A DNA stretch of 64,000 nt from positions 32,501-96,500 of the forward strand of contig JAODUP010000418.1 of NCBI GenBank assembly GCA_025642065.1. The letters are read 5' to 3'. The position numbers and the translations under genes are program-made. The number at the start of each line of letters is the position of its first letter. The first letter of the stretch is position 1. Of this stretch, positions 34,673 to 46,227 are shown in pieces. A model generated the notes under the pieces. The model was not told the DNA's origin, did no database searches, and saw nothing but the letters and a program-made list of their open reading frames with translations. The DNA is from Paralvinella palmiformis (Eukaryota > Annelida > Polychaeta > Terebellida > Alvinellidae).

Positions 34673-35027
34673 ACTGGCCAACACTTCCTAATACGAAAGA
34701 GAAGGAATTCTGTGCCTTAGCAGACATTTGTACCACGGAGGGCGCATAAGAGGGAGCATGGTAAATACGTCGAAGAAGGAACACGCTTGAAATGTTACTA
34801 CAATTATGACGAGATGATTTATGGCCGATTTTAACTTCTATAAAATACTCACAGAGATGTTGGAGAAGGCGCGAATGCCGATTGGAAAAATATGCAATTG
34901 CTTATGTGCCTTGGTATATTACATGCATGCATAAAGACACACGCACACATAGACACATACACGAAATACTACACATTTGTTTATTGGTGTTAATGGTAAA
35001 CATGCTTACAAATTACTTCGACTTCAA

Positions 35028-35033
35028 AATAAA
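35028..35033 (+). promoter_or_regulatory. Candidate poly(A) signal for aquaporin
   Basis: AATAAA 356 bp after the aquaporin stop. A second AATAAA lies at 35458-35463. Cleavage site not determinable. Confidence 0.4.
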
Positions 35034-35453
35034 GAACATTATTTTTATACTGTAACTATAAGCGTTAGGGAAAATATAGCTGCTTTCTGGTTTTTTGCTA
35101 GGTATGCTGAAACTATTGTGGGCGCTCGACTGCTTCGATGTAGACTTTATTTGTTAGCATGTTAACTTTATTTACCTTATCCGGTTTTTACACGGCAACC
35201 CCTTCTTGTTCTATTGGTGGCGCAGGGGTTATTTGCTGAACACTGGTCGATCTCGTCATAAAGCTAAGGTTGACTTAAACGGCGATGGTAGCTGAAATAG
35301 TGTCAAATGTCTTCGTAGCGTCGCATAGCTTATACCTTGAATGCGAAATGTTGTAGAACCCAATTCGTAATTAGACCCAGTATTTATTAGTCGTAATCCA
35401 GTGTGTAGATCTAGACACGTTTACTAGTTTACTATTTGTACTGCGAAAAAAAC

Positions 35454-35523
35454 ACGAAATAAACAAGATATTTACTGCCTTATAAGGAGTGGCGTCAATG
35501 ACGACAACACAAGCACACAATTC
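35454..35523. repeat. ~70-bp dispersed direct repeat, copy 1 (after aquaporin)
   Basis: ACGAAATAAACAAGATATTT ... CACACAATTC, containing the second candidate poly(A) signal. About 90% like 36455-36524. Confidence 0.85.
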
Positions 35524-36084
35524 CTGCTGACCACAAGCGGACTACTTGTTTACTACTTAAATACAACGAGATCAATTACTTTCAAAGTCTACGGTATTCA
35601 GAATAATTTATTCTTTACACGTATACATAAAAACATACGAACACAATATCTACATGACGAGTTTTAATCCCGGAAAATAAACGATTTTGAGGCGAGACTT
35701 GAATTGAATCAGGATACACTTGCAGTAATCCAGAATGAGAGCGGAATGAGGGAACAGCTGGGTTGAGCTGAACCGTAAGACACCGAAAGACGTAAATAAT
35801 GAATCGGTTAAGTTTACAGTAATGGAATGTTCTGTGGTGGATGGCACATTAAAGGAATGAAGGGGGGGGGGGTGCTCTCACTCGGACACATACTGAATAT
35901 ACTAAATGCGTATATCTGGCGCAGAGATCAAATTAATTTCACTACTTTTATAGCCTCGGGATATTAATTTTCATTTAACTAAAACATGGCCACACAGTGA
36001 AAACCGTACTTAATGAGCATTTAAACTAAACAGAAGGATTTGGCGACTCATCCATTCTCTATATAGCAATTACTAACTGGTTGC

Positions 36085-36300
36085 AGAAACTTAAGGGAAC
36101 AATTCCCTCTCAGAAAATGCATAATCTCATAAAAGTAGCCCCAAATTCCTCAATAATATTCACGAATTATGCCCGATATCATAGATATAAGGAAACACTC
36201 TAAATTACAGGACAGTCGCTATTAGGCCAATGGCTTCCTCAAATGTCACATTGTACGACGAAAAGAAGAAAGGTCACTTGCTCTGACGTCAAATAGCACA
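36085..36300 (-). repeat. R700 repeat, diverged partial copy
   Basis: CTCAATAATATTCACGAATT, GATATCATAGATATAAGG and a diverged GACGTCA segment parallel 52870-53010. Confidence 0.5.
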
Positions 36301-36454
36301 AGGATCGTGTAGACTAAACGCATAATCGTCATATAATTTGAAAGAAACGCTATCTGACTGAATGACATGATTTTTCGGAATGGATTTCTGACAAAGAAGC
36401 GTTTACATAGATAAACATGTCCACAAATTGCAAAATTTTAGGGTTTTAGTAAAA

Positions 36455-36524
36455 ACGAAATAAACAAGATATTTAGTGCATTATAAGGAGTGGGATCATT
36501 GACGACAACGCAAGCACAAAATTC
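36455..36524. repeat. ~70-bp dispersed direct repeat, copy 2
   Basis: Offset 1,001 bp from copy 1, ungapped, about 7 mismatches. Confidence 0.85.
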
Positions 36525-36659
36525 GTTCGATATGAACACCGGCATCCAATATAGCTTTTCAACAATTATCATATTTGGGAGTATTTGTCTCTGTACTCGT
36601 TGTACCATTCTCAACTTCCTTAAGGTAGTTAATAAAATCATCATATAGGTCAGACAGTA

Positions 36660-37917
36660 GAGAATCGCAATAATCTATATACGAGCCGTAGAACCGACCA
36701 TTGACCACTGACCACTGTAACAAGTGTTTCTTCTATCACCAATACCTGGAAGAAGACATTTTGGCATATTAATGATACACGTTCATTAATAGTACAACTT
36801 TGATCGAAAACAAGCCATCGATTTTGTTATACTCATTCAGATAATGAAATATTCACCAATGTATAATGTTGGTCTTATATACGCGGGTGTACATCGTGAA
36901 AACTAAAAGGCAACGAATTGAAAGAGTTGTTCTAAATAACCGAAGCTAAATTAAACATTTTATCCTAAAAGTAAGCATCTCTTTCAAACGAGATAAATAC
37001 GCATTATGGTGGACTATATCAAATGTAGCAGATCGATCAAGAAGGACCATGTAGTACAAGTTTAAATCGATCAGCTGGTAGCATAATATCATTTTTCGCC
37101 TAATCCAAAGCTATTGCTGAAAATAAATATTTAAAAAAAAATGGAAATCAGCTTCCCTCTCTCTAACATTATAGAACAAATGATAATTTGTAGACAAATT
37201 TCTCAGTCTTTAGAACATTACAGTGCAAACTACTTTTATTAATGGTGTTACAAGGGCAGCTTTCGTGGAACTTCGGGAAATTTCTTAAAGATAAATTACT
37301 GAATATACATGTTTGTGACTGGGATTATTGAGACATCCTGACACTCAATGACGAGTTTTGTATTTACAGGATCAGCTGCATAGTATGCCTCATCAAGATC
37401 TATTTCTCTCTCTCTCTCTCTCTCTCTCTGCTGAGTTCGTTTTACCAAACTCTTTTCCGTCATGATAATGATATGTTAATATTTTAAGCACAAAGAAGAC
37501 CTATCTGTTGCACAATGTAAGCATATAGATAAAGCACACGTCTAACATGGCTAAGACGCCTAGATCTTATACGAAATTTACAAAATATTGTTTTAGTACA
37601 TTTTAAATAAGCTAAAAGCACTTCAGCTGGTGATTGATTGTCTACTCCATGGATTTGTATCAGGTCGGATGCTTGGCCAATCTGTGATTTGTGCGTCAGA
37701 TGTTTTATCTTGATCTTGTATTCTATATGTTGTTGGAAAGTTAGCAAATACAGTTAGATTGTAGACCTACATAGATAACAATAGATAATGAGGTTCCCTC
37801 TAATCTCGCTGATACATCTTAAATGAAGAGACCAGAGAACAGCCTCAATATAACATGCATATTTAGTCCTAGTTCCATGTGAGTAGCCAGAGTCAACTCA
37901 TTTACCTTCAAGTCCAT
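36660..37917. other. Intergenic, no gene seen
   Basis: AT-rich with a (TC)n at 37411-37430. Confidence 0.6.
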
Positions 37918-37984
37918 TTACCTTCTTAAAGGCATGCGCTTCCCCGATAAGGAGAAGCTCAGTTTTGAGTTATTTGGTTGGAGA

Positions 37985-37987
<3 letters not shown>

Positions 37988-38026
<39 letters not shown>

Positions 38027-38052
38027 TGCGTGGGTGTGCGTGCGTGCGTGTG
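37988..38052. repeat. (TA)n(TGCG)n preceding R450
   Basis: Compound microsatellite abutting the R450 left end. Confidence 0.92.
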
Positions 38053-38640
38053 TTTTAGGGTACATAGTAAGAGGCAACAGGCACACAGCATCAACATATC
38101 TAAACATCCTTCGAAACCTACCTCCATAAATATAAATACAACTATACATACATTAATATAAAAATAAAATGTTCCATACCTCCACATATTGATAAATGTG
38201 TGCGTATACCTAAGCATGTGTCTGGTCTACTCATCAGCCTGTGGGAACCAGCTAATTCGCTTTTCGTACGCGACAAATATGTCACGCCCACAGGAAAGCG
38301 GCTACATGCAGGCTACGTACAAAAAGTGGAAGCACGTAAAAACATACCATTTGATACCACAGCTCGCAACAAACAACACGTGCGTGTGGTTCAATGGTGA
38401 CTTGCTACATACATATCATACACTATTTTGACACCACAGTTTACATTCAACAGTAATTTTCTGTGGTCCAAAAGAAACCTGTATATAAAGCATTTCGACA
38501 CCTCAGATGCTGACCTCAGCTTTATTCTGGGTTCGAATAACTGAATAAATCCTACCTATATGAACCATGTATCAATACACGTCCGACTGGTCTGGCGTCG
38601 AAGTTCTTCTCTAACCTAAGTGAAAATTCAAGCCCTGTAT
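38053..38640 (+). repeat. R450 repeat, longest copy
   Basis: Starts TTTTAGGGTACATAGTAAG after a TGCG-rich tract; the shared core includes GGTCTACTCATCAGCCTGTG and GCGACAAATATGTCACGCC. Extends 3' to TCTCTAACCTAAGTGAAAA. Confidence 0.85.
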
Positions 38641-39356
38641 ATAGCCTCAGCGTGTTAACAAACATTACAGTTTGTTCATAACAAAGAAAATGTACACTAA
38701 CTCAGTATGGACTCACTGAAGCGATTTAACTAAAATATAAACAAAGTAGCAATACCGCACAATGGATTATTACTGGACTAGAACGAAATATCGTCTCAAA
38801 CCTGAGTAAATACTATGATTTACTCGAACCTAATAGCTAACCCTCATACGTTTCCGTTCATCACTAAGGGAACGTTCATTCACGCTTAATTTAGCGTCCC
38901 TAAGTATATGCAGTTAGGTGTGGTGGGATCTAAATTAAAGCGCCTATCCACTTGATCTATTTGACCCATGGTCGAGAACAGCGGATTTCAGGCAGATCTC
39001 CGATACTGCGAATGACACCTCGGGATTATAATAGCTATACATTAAAAACAATTCCTATATCAGTGTAATCTAATTACTCATAACATGGAGAAAAACTCTG
39101 TCCGCAGCTTAATACCCATGGAGATGCCTGCCGGAGTAACGAACGACTCCAGGAGTATAAATCCATCAAGCAGCATTGTATGAATTAATAGGTCGTTTCG
39201 CCAGACCACATAAGAGGACAACAATATAGATTCTACATTATACATAACAAAGCTAATAAACTCAAACATGTTGCAACAACGACATAAATTTCTTACATTG
39301 GTGTAATAAGGAATCTGGATGGAAATAGATAAGATGTCTGGCACGGGCAATGTGCG
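38641..39356. other. No feature seen between two R450 copies
   Basis: Unique-looking; short ORFs only. Confidence 0.6.
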
Positions 39357-39790
39357 TTTTAGGGTACATAGTAAGAGGCAACAGGCACAGAGCATCAACA
39401 TATCTAAACCTCCTTCGAAACCTACCTCCATAAATCTAAATACAACTATACATACATTAATCTAAAAATAAAATGTTCCATACCTCCACATATTGATAAA
39501 TGTGTGCGTATACCTAAGCATGTGTCTGGTCTACTCATCAGCCTGTGGGAACCAGCTAATTCGCTTTTCGTACGCGACAAATATGTCACGCCCACAGGAA
39601 AGCGGCTACATGCAGGCTACGTACAAAAAGCGGAAGCACGTAAAAAACATACCATTTGATACCACAGCTCGCAACAAACAACACGTGCGTGTGGTTCAAT
39701 GGTGACTTGCTACATACATATCATAAACTATTTTGATACCACAGTTTACATTCAACAGTAATTTTCTGTGGTCCAAAAAAAACCTGTCTA
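39357..39790 (+). repeat. R450 repeat, second plus copy
   Basis: Near-identical to 38053-38480, offset 1,304 bp, but the flanks are unrelated, so it is a separate insertion and not part of a larger tandem duplication. Confidence 0.85.
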
Positions 39791-40439
39791 TATGTGTGTT
39801 GGAAATTAATTAGTGAATACAGAAACAAATATATTCACCAAACAAATTATTCCCTTTATTATTTCTACTTATGAATTATGCTATGTATTGATACAATACA
39901 TAACATAAATAAACATTCTCCATAAGTGATTGGTACTTTTATTAAGATAACTTAGAATTATGAACATGCTTATGTTCAAACTTTACAACATGCAATACGA
40001 CAGAAGATAATTATAATATCATTACACAGTATATTATAAATAAGGTAATTATAATATAGGCCGGCTGACGACCAGATCAACTACCTGTATTCACTATTTA
40101 CTTAAGTTATTACTCAGTTATGACTTTTCAGTAATATTTACCGATTTCATTTTCTTACCATCAAGTGTTCAATGTCATGACAAAAACAAAACAAATTATA
40201 ATAATGGTGATGCCCAAAACATCACATGGACAACATTTATGTCATCATAATGTTTCCGTGCAAATATCATCGCTGATGTAATTTCCTTGGTATATCCCTG
40301 AATACATTTATAATAGGGGCATTTTAATATTTTGTCTAACAATCCTTTTGGTTAGTTTAGGTTATGTCAAACAAACATTGAATGATAGTGGATGCAATAT
40401 GATTTCTTTGCTGATAATAATATGATAGTACAAAACTTA
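39791..40439. other. No feature seen
   Basis: AT-rich intergenic DNA. Confidence 0.6.
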
Positions 40440-41710
40440 TATTGCGAAAAGAATCGAGCTCAGTGGCGCACCCAGTAAATGGTTTGGGCAAATTCATAGT
40501 CCAAGTACAATGCAAAGTTCATCAACAAATTATCAGATGGAGTGGTAACTTAAGAAGTATAAGCGAGTCTGAAAAGGTGAGAATGGACAGCAACTGTAAA
40601 AGTACGAGTCCCAGCATGAGTTTTAATCTTGATAACAGACAACAAACGGAAACCAGATGAACGGAGCTCTCTGAGCTTGGGTGCTAGAGAAAGTATGGAA
40701 AATAGATACGAAGGTTCTCCAAGAGAAAGAGTTTAATAGGCAATAATGCAGAATTTGAAAATGGTACAAGATTGAATAGTGAGCCAGTGAAGAGATTTCA
40801 GAAGTGGAACAGAATCTGAAAACTAAGGGGACCGTGTGACAACCCTAGCTAAGCAGTTCTGAACACAATGAGGTTTTAGAATATCCTTAGATGCGATGTT
40901 ATAAAGAAGAGAGTTGCGGCAAAGAAGACTACTAGTAATGACTGCTGAAGCAATATTATTAGCGTCTGAAGGATATATATAGCGACAGATACGACGAAGA
41001 TCACGAATATGATAAAAGCAGCAACCACATGTTGGGGAATATATTTTCTGAAATTAAAATCGCTATCAAATGTAACACCAAGATTACGTACAGTATCTGA
41101 TGGTGTGATGCTATGACTAAGGATGGGCATAGAGAAGAAACGAGTAAGTTTATTGCCTTTCTGGATGTACCTATAATGATGAAATATATTTTGTTGGCAT
41201 TGAGTCTAGGTTTATTGTTTGTCATCCAGCCAGAGATATCACCGAGACAGTCAGTTAGCTGTTTACGGGAAAGATACGTGTCTGCTGTAGTTAAAGATAT
41301 TATACTTGGGTGTCATCTACATATAACTGGTGGTCTAATTTGTGGCTGTGAATAAGAGAGCTTAGTGGCGTTGTATACAGGGTAAACAGTAGCGGTCCAA
41401 GAACAGAGCCGTGGTGAACACCGCAAAACAAAAGCGCTGCCTCTGAAAAACAGTTTCTTATTTTTATTGATTGAAACCTAGTTATTTAAGAGTAAGCGGA
41501 TCCATACCAATCAGAAATGTGATCTGGTACAACAGGAAACTCAATGGTGTCAAAAGCTGCAGATAAATCTAATAGTGTTAGTGCTGTGATCTTTCATGTG
41601 TCTATGTTTAGTGATATGTCGTTATGAACTTTCAGCATAACGGTTTCATTAGAGTGAAATTTGTTTGTAAGCAGACGCAACCATATTAAACAAATGATAA
41701 CAGTTTAGGT
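40440..41710 (-). mobile_element. Degenerate CR1/L2-like LINE reverse transcriptase
   Basis: The minus strand encodes, across frameshifts and stops, ordered RT blocks: LTLLDLSAAFDTIEF near 41560, GSVLGPLLFTLYT near 41390, the YVDDT catalytic box near 41320, then GDISGWMTNNK, SDTVRNLGVTFDS and QNCLARVVTRSP toward 40840. It is dead. The clade name is from memory of these motifs. Confidence 0.8.
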
Positions 41711-42701
41711 CATTGGCTGGTAAAGATGGCTACTTAAGAAGATTGTTTCATATTGGTAACACCAATCGGCTGGACGTGTCTAAAGTTAGGTCGTATATTG
41801 ATCGTGGTAACTCGTGTTGTTGTTGCTGAGATTTTTTAATACCACACCACGTGATGGCTAAAGTTTGTTTATGTTATGGACCTTTACCTGTGTACCATAC
41901 GAACGATAATAACAAAGTTAAGGCGAAAGTACAAACGAGCGAACTAATTGAATACGTTGAGTACATATTCCATTATACGATTATTGCTATATTCAGGTAT
42001 TCGGTAAATATATTAATGATATTTCACAGCGAACTAGACGAGTGGTACTCGACAACAATAACAAACTGTTTCAGGTAAGATCTCATAAATAGCTATATTG
42101 ATTCGATATTATACTAAACGCGTTCTCGGAGATTAACTGAAAAGTTCCTGTAAATTGCTTCTTAATTTCATCATTCGACTGTTAGCCGATTGATTTATCA
42201 CAAATGGGAAAGAACAATCAGTGGAAGTATTAAACTGAAATCGCATTAAGGATGTGACCTCTTCCGGATGATCCACAGATTTGTCATATGATCCCGTCAA
42301 TAATTAGATGGTAATCGCTGTTGGAGACCTGTATAAAACCATATCATAGAAAACAAGATCGGGTAAGAGTGTACCTTACTACTAATATATAGTGTTCTCC
42401 CTTTCACGCCGTATTCGGGTGCATTTAGTCTTTCAACGAATGCATATTATGCCTCTAATCGGTGGCCATGTTGAAGAAGCTGAATTCGCCCGCATAATAC
42501 TACTGATCAAATAAATTAATCTGCAAAATCAAAATAAACACTGGAATCTATGGGACATCGGCGGGATATGGTAATGAAAATAAATCTATAATACTAGCTT
42601 TGTGTATTTGAAAATAAATCTATAATACTAGTTTTGTGTTTTTTTTATGTTGTGTTATTATTCGCAGTGTGTATAGCTCGATGAACGTGTCAGCCAACAA
42701 T

Positions 42702-42841
42702 ATGCATTCGACTGATAAGGAAGACTATTTTCGAGTCAGATTTGACAACGATGTCGCCATTATTACGATGTGCCGAGATGAAAACAGGATTAATGGCACA
42801 TTTGTTGAAAAGATTAACTCTGTACTGGACAACATATTAGA
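42702..42841 (+). CDS. Isomerase-like A, exon 1
   Basis: 46 codons plus 2 nt; donor GA|gtgaga. The motif NDVAIITMCRDENRIN matches B and C. A splice acceptor (ttcgcag) at 42667 just upstream suggests a separate 5' UTR exon. Confidence 0.82.
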
Positions 42842-42952
42842 GTGAGATGCTTTATTTATCAAACAAACGAATTAAACCTAGATACACGATTTACTATACT
42901 AGATAAGCTTCTCGAAACAGAATTATCAATATTGTAACCGTTTGTCTTTGTT

Positions 42953-42954
<2 letters not shown>

Positions 42955-42990
<36 letters not shown>
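42955..42990. repeat. (TA)n in isomerase A intron 1
   Basis: Followed by (TC)n at 43168-43192 in the same intron. Confidence 0.95.
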
Positions 42991-42991
<1 letters not shown>

Positions 42992-43164
42992 TGAAGTGAT
43001 ATTACAGTCTGATTGATTTCATGAAACTCGTAAACAATAATATGATTCGGCAAATTCAAAAGGTTTATGGTTGGTAAAACTAACATGGCCAATTTCGAAT
43101 CTAACAATTGGTGTAACCGATGTATTATCTTATATGTAAAGAATCTTGCATCCCAATAATGTTA

Positions 43165-43195
<31 letters not shown>

Positions 43196-43243
43196 GTGCA
43201 CAGAACCTTCATTCTGACATCTTTACTGTATCTATATTTACAG

Positions 43244-43422
43244 TAATCCCACTGTGAAGGCCGTTGTGACTACTGGCACCGGCCGTTTCTATAGTAACGG
43301 TTTAGACCTTCAGTGGCTCAATGGACTAGGAATTGAAGAAAAGAAAAGGTTTCGACAAAACATCGCTCGGATGTATGCTAGGCTATTAACATTTCCTTTG
43401 CCGACCGTGGCAGTAATTAATG
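43244..43422 (+). CDS. Isomerase-like A, exon 2
   Basis: 179 nt, the same length as the B and C counterparts; carries GRFYSNGLDLQW. The donor is gtaact, which lacks G at +5 and is the weakest of the three paralogs. Confidence 0.82.
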
Positions 43423-43734
43423 GTAACTAATCGTGTTTATATTAGGGGAGCGGGTGGATGCGCAATGTGCAGTGCAAATAACCTATTGTAAACACCCATA
43501 TAAGTTTTAATATCCGTAAACTTTTAATTTCACGCTTGTCCGACATATGAGTATTGTGTTATTTATTGTAACCATATAATTTAAAATTTCGTGATATTAA
43601 GTTTCGTTTCGGGGGGGGGGGGGTTTCTGGACCACACAAAACGCATATTTTATGTCACGCGAATATTTAGGTGGTAATAGTAAATGCCTGACTTTAGTTA
43701 AGGGAAGTCTATCTGATTCCTTAGCCATTATGGT

Positions 43735-44112
43735 AAAAGCTATTTTAATCATGCTATTCTCAGTTTGTGGAATTCACTTCCCAGCCACATCACGGTAGCA
43801 AGAACAATGCACACACTCAAATCGGTTTAAGACGAACTTCTTTCTTGTTCATTTTGAAAATTAATTGTTATCTAATCACTGGTTTTAAACATTGTGTACA
43901 TATTTACTGGTGTTTTATACAATGTGTATATATTTATTGACGTCCCATACAATGTTTTGCATTTAATATCGGCTGTCCATGTTGTTAAGCATTCTATATG
44001 TATCATTTGTGAAACTTTATTTAAGCACTTTTGAACATGTTATGCAATACTATAGAATGGAGTGCTATATAAATGTGCTGTAATAATAATAATAATAATA
44101 GTAATAATAATG
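43735..44112 (+). mobile_element. CR1-like LINE 3' end in isomerase A intron 2
   Basis: Frameshifted remnants of the RT end (FSVCG, LWNSLPSHITVARTMHT), a 3' UTR with ATGGAGTGCTATATAAATG, and (TAA)n. Confidence 0.65.
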
Positions 44113-44901
44113 CACAACACGGAATGATATTGTATTCCTAATTTTAAATGAATATCAGCGATTAAGAGATATCTATCAGTAATGTTTTGCACTTGACGAG
44201 TTTAGAGTTTTCTCAACAGTTCTAATTTCTTTTATTTGATTCTTTAAAACAAAGTATTATTATTATTATTATTATTAACGCTTTACTTATGAGGTGATAG
44301 ATATGTTTAATTATGTTCAACACCTTAGTGACGGGGTTGCTGATGCTGATTCCAATCGTGAAAAAATGTATAAAGCAATTGACAAATTATATTAGACACT
44401 AACCTATGCCATTCATGTTCAAATATATCACCCATATTAGGTATGGTGGAGTTTATATCTTTATATTGGTGTAAAACATAGATCGATAGTCAACGTACCG
44501 GAAGAAAATGTATTCGATTTATGTAGAATCTAACTTGTCTAACCCAAAGCCACTTTTGAAGAAGACTTTTAAATCGAATAATGATCATATGCAAATGCTT
44601 AGACTATATATAGTGTATAGTACAAATAGCAGTCCAAGGCTACTCTTAATTGAAATAGTTTATTTCATGGTGCGAATAATAAGGAAACCACTTTTGATGC
44701 CCGGCTTGGTTATTTCATATCTCAACTTCATATTTGGATTGGATTCGTTCGCAATTAAATTTGTATTATTTCGTCAGCTACATTTTAACAGTGTCTCATC
44801 CGAAATATATTGTCGTAATACTCGGGTAAAGGTAATTTCATTTTTACGCGTTGTCTGGTTATTCTTTGCAAGTTACTTCCCATTCTTCCTACAATCCTCA
44901 G

Positions 44902-45037
44902 GTCATGCTTATGCCGCAGGAGGTTTACTTTCCCTGATTCACGATCATGTTATCATGCAGACAGGCAGAGGCTAGTGGTGTATGAATGAAGTTCATACAA
45001 AGATGGAAATTGCACTCGAGTTAATTAAATTATTGAG
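44902..45037 (+). CDS. Isomerase-like A, exon 3 with in-frame TAG
   Basis: 136 nt, as in B and C. TAG at 44973-44975 stands where B and C have TGG. Downstream WCMNEVH and the gtatgt donor remain intact. Confidence 0.82.
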
Positions 45038-45236
45038 GTATGTCATACAGGAAACTGGCATTTAAAATTTAAAGTAAAGAAACGGGAAATAAACCTTACT
45101 AACTATAAATACTAATGATTTATTATTGTTGTTATGGTTGTTGTTATTATTATTATTATTATTGTGTTCATTCTTTCTTTGTCATACACCAAATATCAAT
45201 ATTTATGGAATGCCATCAAAACTCGACTATTTTCAG

Positions 45237-45480
45237 AAGTAAACTGTCTTCAGGACAAACTTGTCACGAAGTGATTGTCCTGGGCAGACGATACACGGCA
45301 GAGGAAGCTCTCAATGCTGGTATCGTACAAGAGATAAGTGCACCAGTTGAGCTCATGTCTAAAGCTTTATCGTGGATTAACAACAATCTGCCAAAATATG
45401 GATACGACAGAAAGCATCTACAAACGATTAAAGAGGACATCTATAACGACGAATTTCAAACGCTTATGGCCAAATTATAA
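45237..45480 (+). CDS. Isomerase-like A, exon 4 (C-terminal helices, AKL end)
   Basis: Acceptor attttcag. 80 codons plus stop TAA, closely similar to B (HEVxVLGxRYTAxEAL, SWINNNLPKxGYDR). Ends Ala-Lys-Leu. Confidence 0.82.
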
Positions 45481-46227
45481 TAACTAACGTAATCTGGTTG
45501 AATAGGAGCCATATTACAAATGTAGACCGACTTCATACACAATTTCATTCATCTCAGAATGAAAGTTCGAAGAATTCTACACCGAGTCGTATCACTGAAA
45601 AGTTGGCGGCGTTATATAAAGTTAAATATTTAAGTGTAAACATATTTATGGCGGTATCTATAACAAATACGAATTAGGTGTCTGTGGTACAATTTAACCT
45701 AATACGTCAGAACATTCTAATTGTGAGAAAATAGTACAATTATTTTAATTATGCTTTGCCATACTCGTGCGTTAGGCTTCCGATTTCAGTTTCGGGAGGA
45801 AATTGTTTCCGTCATGCTTTGAAAAGGACGCAGTGTGGTTACAGATATCTACATCCAGTTGAAACTAATGAGGACATAATCCTTAATTAGTGTCTAATTG
45901 TTGTCAAATGTTATAAGTATTGTTCTAAAAAAAACTATTAATCTTCTTAAATTCCTGGTTATTTTAAAAACAAACTCAATGTTGTGGAAAAAAATGTGCA
46001 TCAAGAAATGTAGGCAAAACAATTCAGAAAAAATTGAGGCTATACATTTAATGTATTGTGAAAAACCGCATTTATATTTGTAATCAACAGTCATACTTTT
46101 ATTACCACGATAATTACTTATGAATATTAATAATTATATATGCATTTCATGTCCTTTGTAATGTTGCAATGTATGTGTTTACATAATGCTAAAGTAGTCT
46201 CTGGCTATATAGATATTGTGGTGTGTA

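Larger units (their letters stand above)
42702..45480 (+). pseudogene. Peroxisomal enoyl-CoA delta-isomerase-like paralog A, interrupted by one in-frame TAG
   Basis: Exons 42702-42841, 43244-43422, 44902-45037 and 45237-45480, intron phases 2, 1, 2 as in paralogs B and C. Full frame 232 codons: crotonase fold with VVTTGTGRFYSNG (oxyanion loop), HAYAAGG (second oxyanion glycine) and NEVH (predicted catalytic Glu, position 136). It ends MAKL, a PTS1-type tripeptide. TAG at 44973-44975 replaces the first Trp of the RGWWC motif of B and C, so an unedited mRNA would encode about 130 residues lacking the catalytic Glu. Everything else is intact and there is no frameshift. The in-frame ATG at 42681 is possible, but 42702 has a better context (A at -3) and gives an exon 1 as long as in the paralogs. 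It could be a young pseudogene, a polymorphic null, a sequence error or an RNA-edited gene. Confidence 0.85.

Noticed and set aside
38189..38431. 80-codon ORF repeated at 39493-39705
   Set aside because: Lies in the R450 repeat, with frame differences between copies and no motif.
41113..41355. Plus-strand ORF at 41.1-41.4 kb
   Set aside because: Shadow of the minus-strand LINE reverse transcriptase.
42681..42683. Upstream ATG for isomerase copy A
   Set aside because: Weak context (T at -3) and makes exon 1 seven codons longer than in the paralogs; kept only as an alternative.
44508..44975. 155-codon ORF ending at the copy A TAG
   Set aside because: Mostly intron 2 read-through; only the last 24 codons are isomerase exon 3.
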